Below, one piece after another: positions 5,807-6,615 of a stretch of 6,615 nt of DNA. The stretch lies in the NCBI GenBank assembly GCA_027717925.1, contig JALLON010000148.1, positions 1 to 6,615 of the forward strand. Reading direction: 5' to 3'. The position numbers were made by a program, and so were the translations under genes. The stretch's first letter is position 1; each line of letters starts with the position of its first letter. Source of the DNA: Acidobacteria bacterium AH-259-G07. Its GTDB lineage: Bacteria > Acidobacteriota > UBA6911 > RPQK01 > JADFOI01. The notes beneath the pieces are model-generated. The model had not been told where the DNA came from and made no database searches. It worked only from the letters and a program-made list of their open reading frames with translations.

Positions 5807-6615
5807 GCCTCAGCTATCTTCCGATATTTCTCTGCTTCCTTCAATTTGCTCCGTTTGGCAAAGCCAGTGGATAGAATGGTAGCTTTTCTGACGATCTCGC
5901 GGGCTGTCCACAGTTTTTGCTGCGGTGTGAGGCGTCCCGAGCAGTAAATCTTGATTAAGGCTTGAACGCGGTAGCGGTCCATTCCCCATAAGCTCCGTGA
6001 CAGCTGATCAGGATGTCCCCCCACCTTGACAATCAGTGGCTCTTTTAGAAGGAAGATGGGCCGCCGAGATAACACTCTCAGCCACATCTCGTAGTCCTCG
6101 CAAACGGGAAAATTCTCGTCAAAGAGGCCTTCCTCTTCGAAAACACGGCGGTGAAGAAGGACCGAGCTGGGGCTAATGATACACAGGGGAAGAGCGCGAT
6201 GGTAGATCCATCCACAGTACTTGCGATGGATCTTCTTGGGATTGACCCGCCTGCCGCGGCGAACCCAGATCTCATCGGTGTAGATCACCTGGTAGTTCGG
6301 ATGGCGTTCCAGTTCCTCCACTTGCCGCTGCAGCTTGTGAGGCTGCCAATGATCGTCGCTGTCCAAAAAACAAATCCAGGGGAAAGGTGCCCGGCGGATT
6401 CCGGTATTCCGGGCCGAACTCACCCCGCAGTGTTTTTGGAAGATGTAGTGTATACGCTTGTCCCGAAACTTTTGCACGCTTTGCCGGCTCTCGTCACTGG
6501 ATCCATCATCCACAACAATGAGCTCCCAGTCCTGGAAGGTCTGCTCGACGACTGAGCGGATGGCCTGCACAAGAAACTCCCGCCGGTTGAAGGTCGGAAT
6601 GATAATGCTGATCAA
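5776..6615 (-). CDS. Family 2 glycosyltransferase (GT-A fold), 5' end at window edge
   Basis: At least 279 residues, opening with the GT2 N-terminal strand ISIIIPTFNRREFL. The first visible codon is TTG at the very edge, so the true start may be this TTG or may lie outside. The nucleotide-sugar binding motif VVDDGSSDES is at 34-43, the DxD metal motif at 85-87 inside CFLDSDDHWQPHKL, and an ED pair at 173-174 in PVCEDYEMWLRV gives the probable catalytic base. No transmembrane segment is visible, so it is probably a cytosolic or membrane-associated enzyme adding a sugar to a lipopolysaccharide, exopolysaccharide or protein glycan. Donor and acceptor cannot be read from sequence. The C-terminus is basic and Lys-rich (KRSKLKEAEKYRKIAEAY). 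The stop codon (TAG) lies inside the 3' end of the convergent VWA gene, a 31-bp overlap, so the last residues are read from DNA that also encodes the VWA tail. Confidence 0.9.
   Translation of the reverse strand: MISIIIPTFNRREFLVQAIRSVVEQTFQDWELIVVDDGSSDESRQSVQKFRDKRIHYIFQKHCGVSSARNTGIRRAPFPWICFLDSDDHWQPHKLQRQVEELERHPNYQVIYTDEIWVRRGRRVNPKKIHRKYCGWIYHRALPLCIISPSSVLLHRRVFEEEGLFDENFPVCEDYEMWLRVLSRRPIFLLKEPLIVKVGGHPDQLSRSLWGMDRYRVQALIKIYCSGRLTPQQKLWTAREIVRKATILSTGFAKRSKLKEAEKYRKIAEAYKPRGSGAK
5791..5809. repeat. Two overlapping perfect palindromes at a convergent gene junction
   Basis: GCCCCGGGGC (5791-5800, 10 bp) and GGCTTATAAGCC (5798-5809, 12 bp) overlap by 3 bp and contain the TAA stop of the VWA gene. 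They lie where two genes converge and overlap, the place where a bidirectional terminator would be expected. Neither has a free loop or a U-run on either strand, so they do not make a classic intrinsic terminator. They may be no more than a sequence coincidence in GC-rich coding DNA. Confidence 0.4.

Noticed and set aside
1..6615. A new defence or mobile gene system
   Set aside because: All five intact or partial genes beside the EF-G paralogue belong to recognised families, and none encodes a nuclease, helicase, toxin, integrase or transposase. Only the repeat block remains unexplained.

Overview
The window reads as ordinary chromosomal DNA from a Gram-negative-type bacterium, most likely an acidobacterium. 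The best lineage clue is the secreted von Willebrand factor A protein at 4868-5806. It has the layout of a protein family that is greatly expanded in Acidobacteriota: a signal peptide, a short N-terminal beta segment, then a VWA domain with an intact MIDAS. The short intergenic repeats and the non-canonical Lgt fit that placement. It is an inference from family knowledge, not from a database search.

Layout. (1) Positions 1-610, minus strand: 5' part of a secreted M28-type zinc enzyme that closely resembles animal-type glutaminyl cyclase; it runs off the left edge. (2) 611-784: a divergent intergenic region with a CGAAT-type short repeat and a plausible sigma70-like promoter facing right. (3) 785-2878, plus: an EF-G paralogue of the EF-G-2 subfamily. 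(4) 2879-3122: a non-coding block built almost wholly of short repeats. An 8-bp-period TCGTG array comes first, then seven CTAATTGG copies, then an 8-bp-period CACGA array, which is the reverse complement of the first motif. (5) 3123-5806, plus: a tight three-gene run of lgt (prolipoprotein diacylglyceryl transferase), an RluD-like 23S rRNA pseudouridine synthase, and the VWA protein. lgt and rluD overlap by 8 bp, and 10 bp separate rluD from the VWA gene, so co-transcription is likely. (6) 5776-6615, minus: a family 2 glycosyltransferase, cut by the right edge, converging on the VWA gene with a 31-bp tail-to-tail overlap.

The genes are mostly housekeeping or envelope functions (translation, rRNA modification, lipoprotein maturation, secreted proteins, glycan synthesis) and do not form one obvious pathway. 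I see no CRISPR array, tRNA, rRNA, transposase, phage gene or defence cassette. I found no convincing new multi-gene system. The part least explained by known genes is the mirrored repeat block at 2881-3093. Smaller points of interest are replacements of residues regarded as catalytic in the EF-G and Lgt families.
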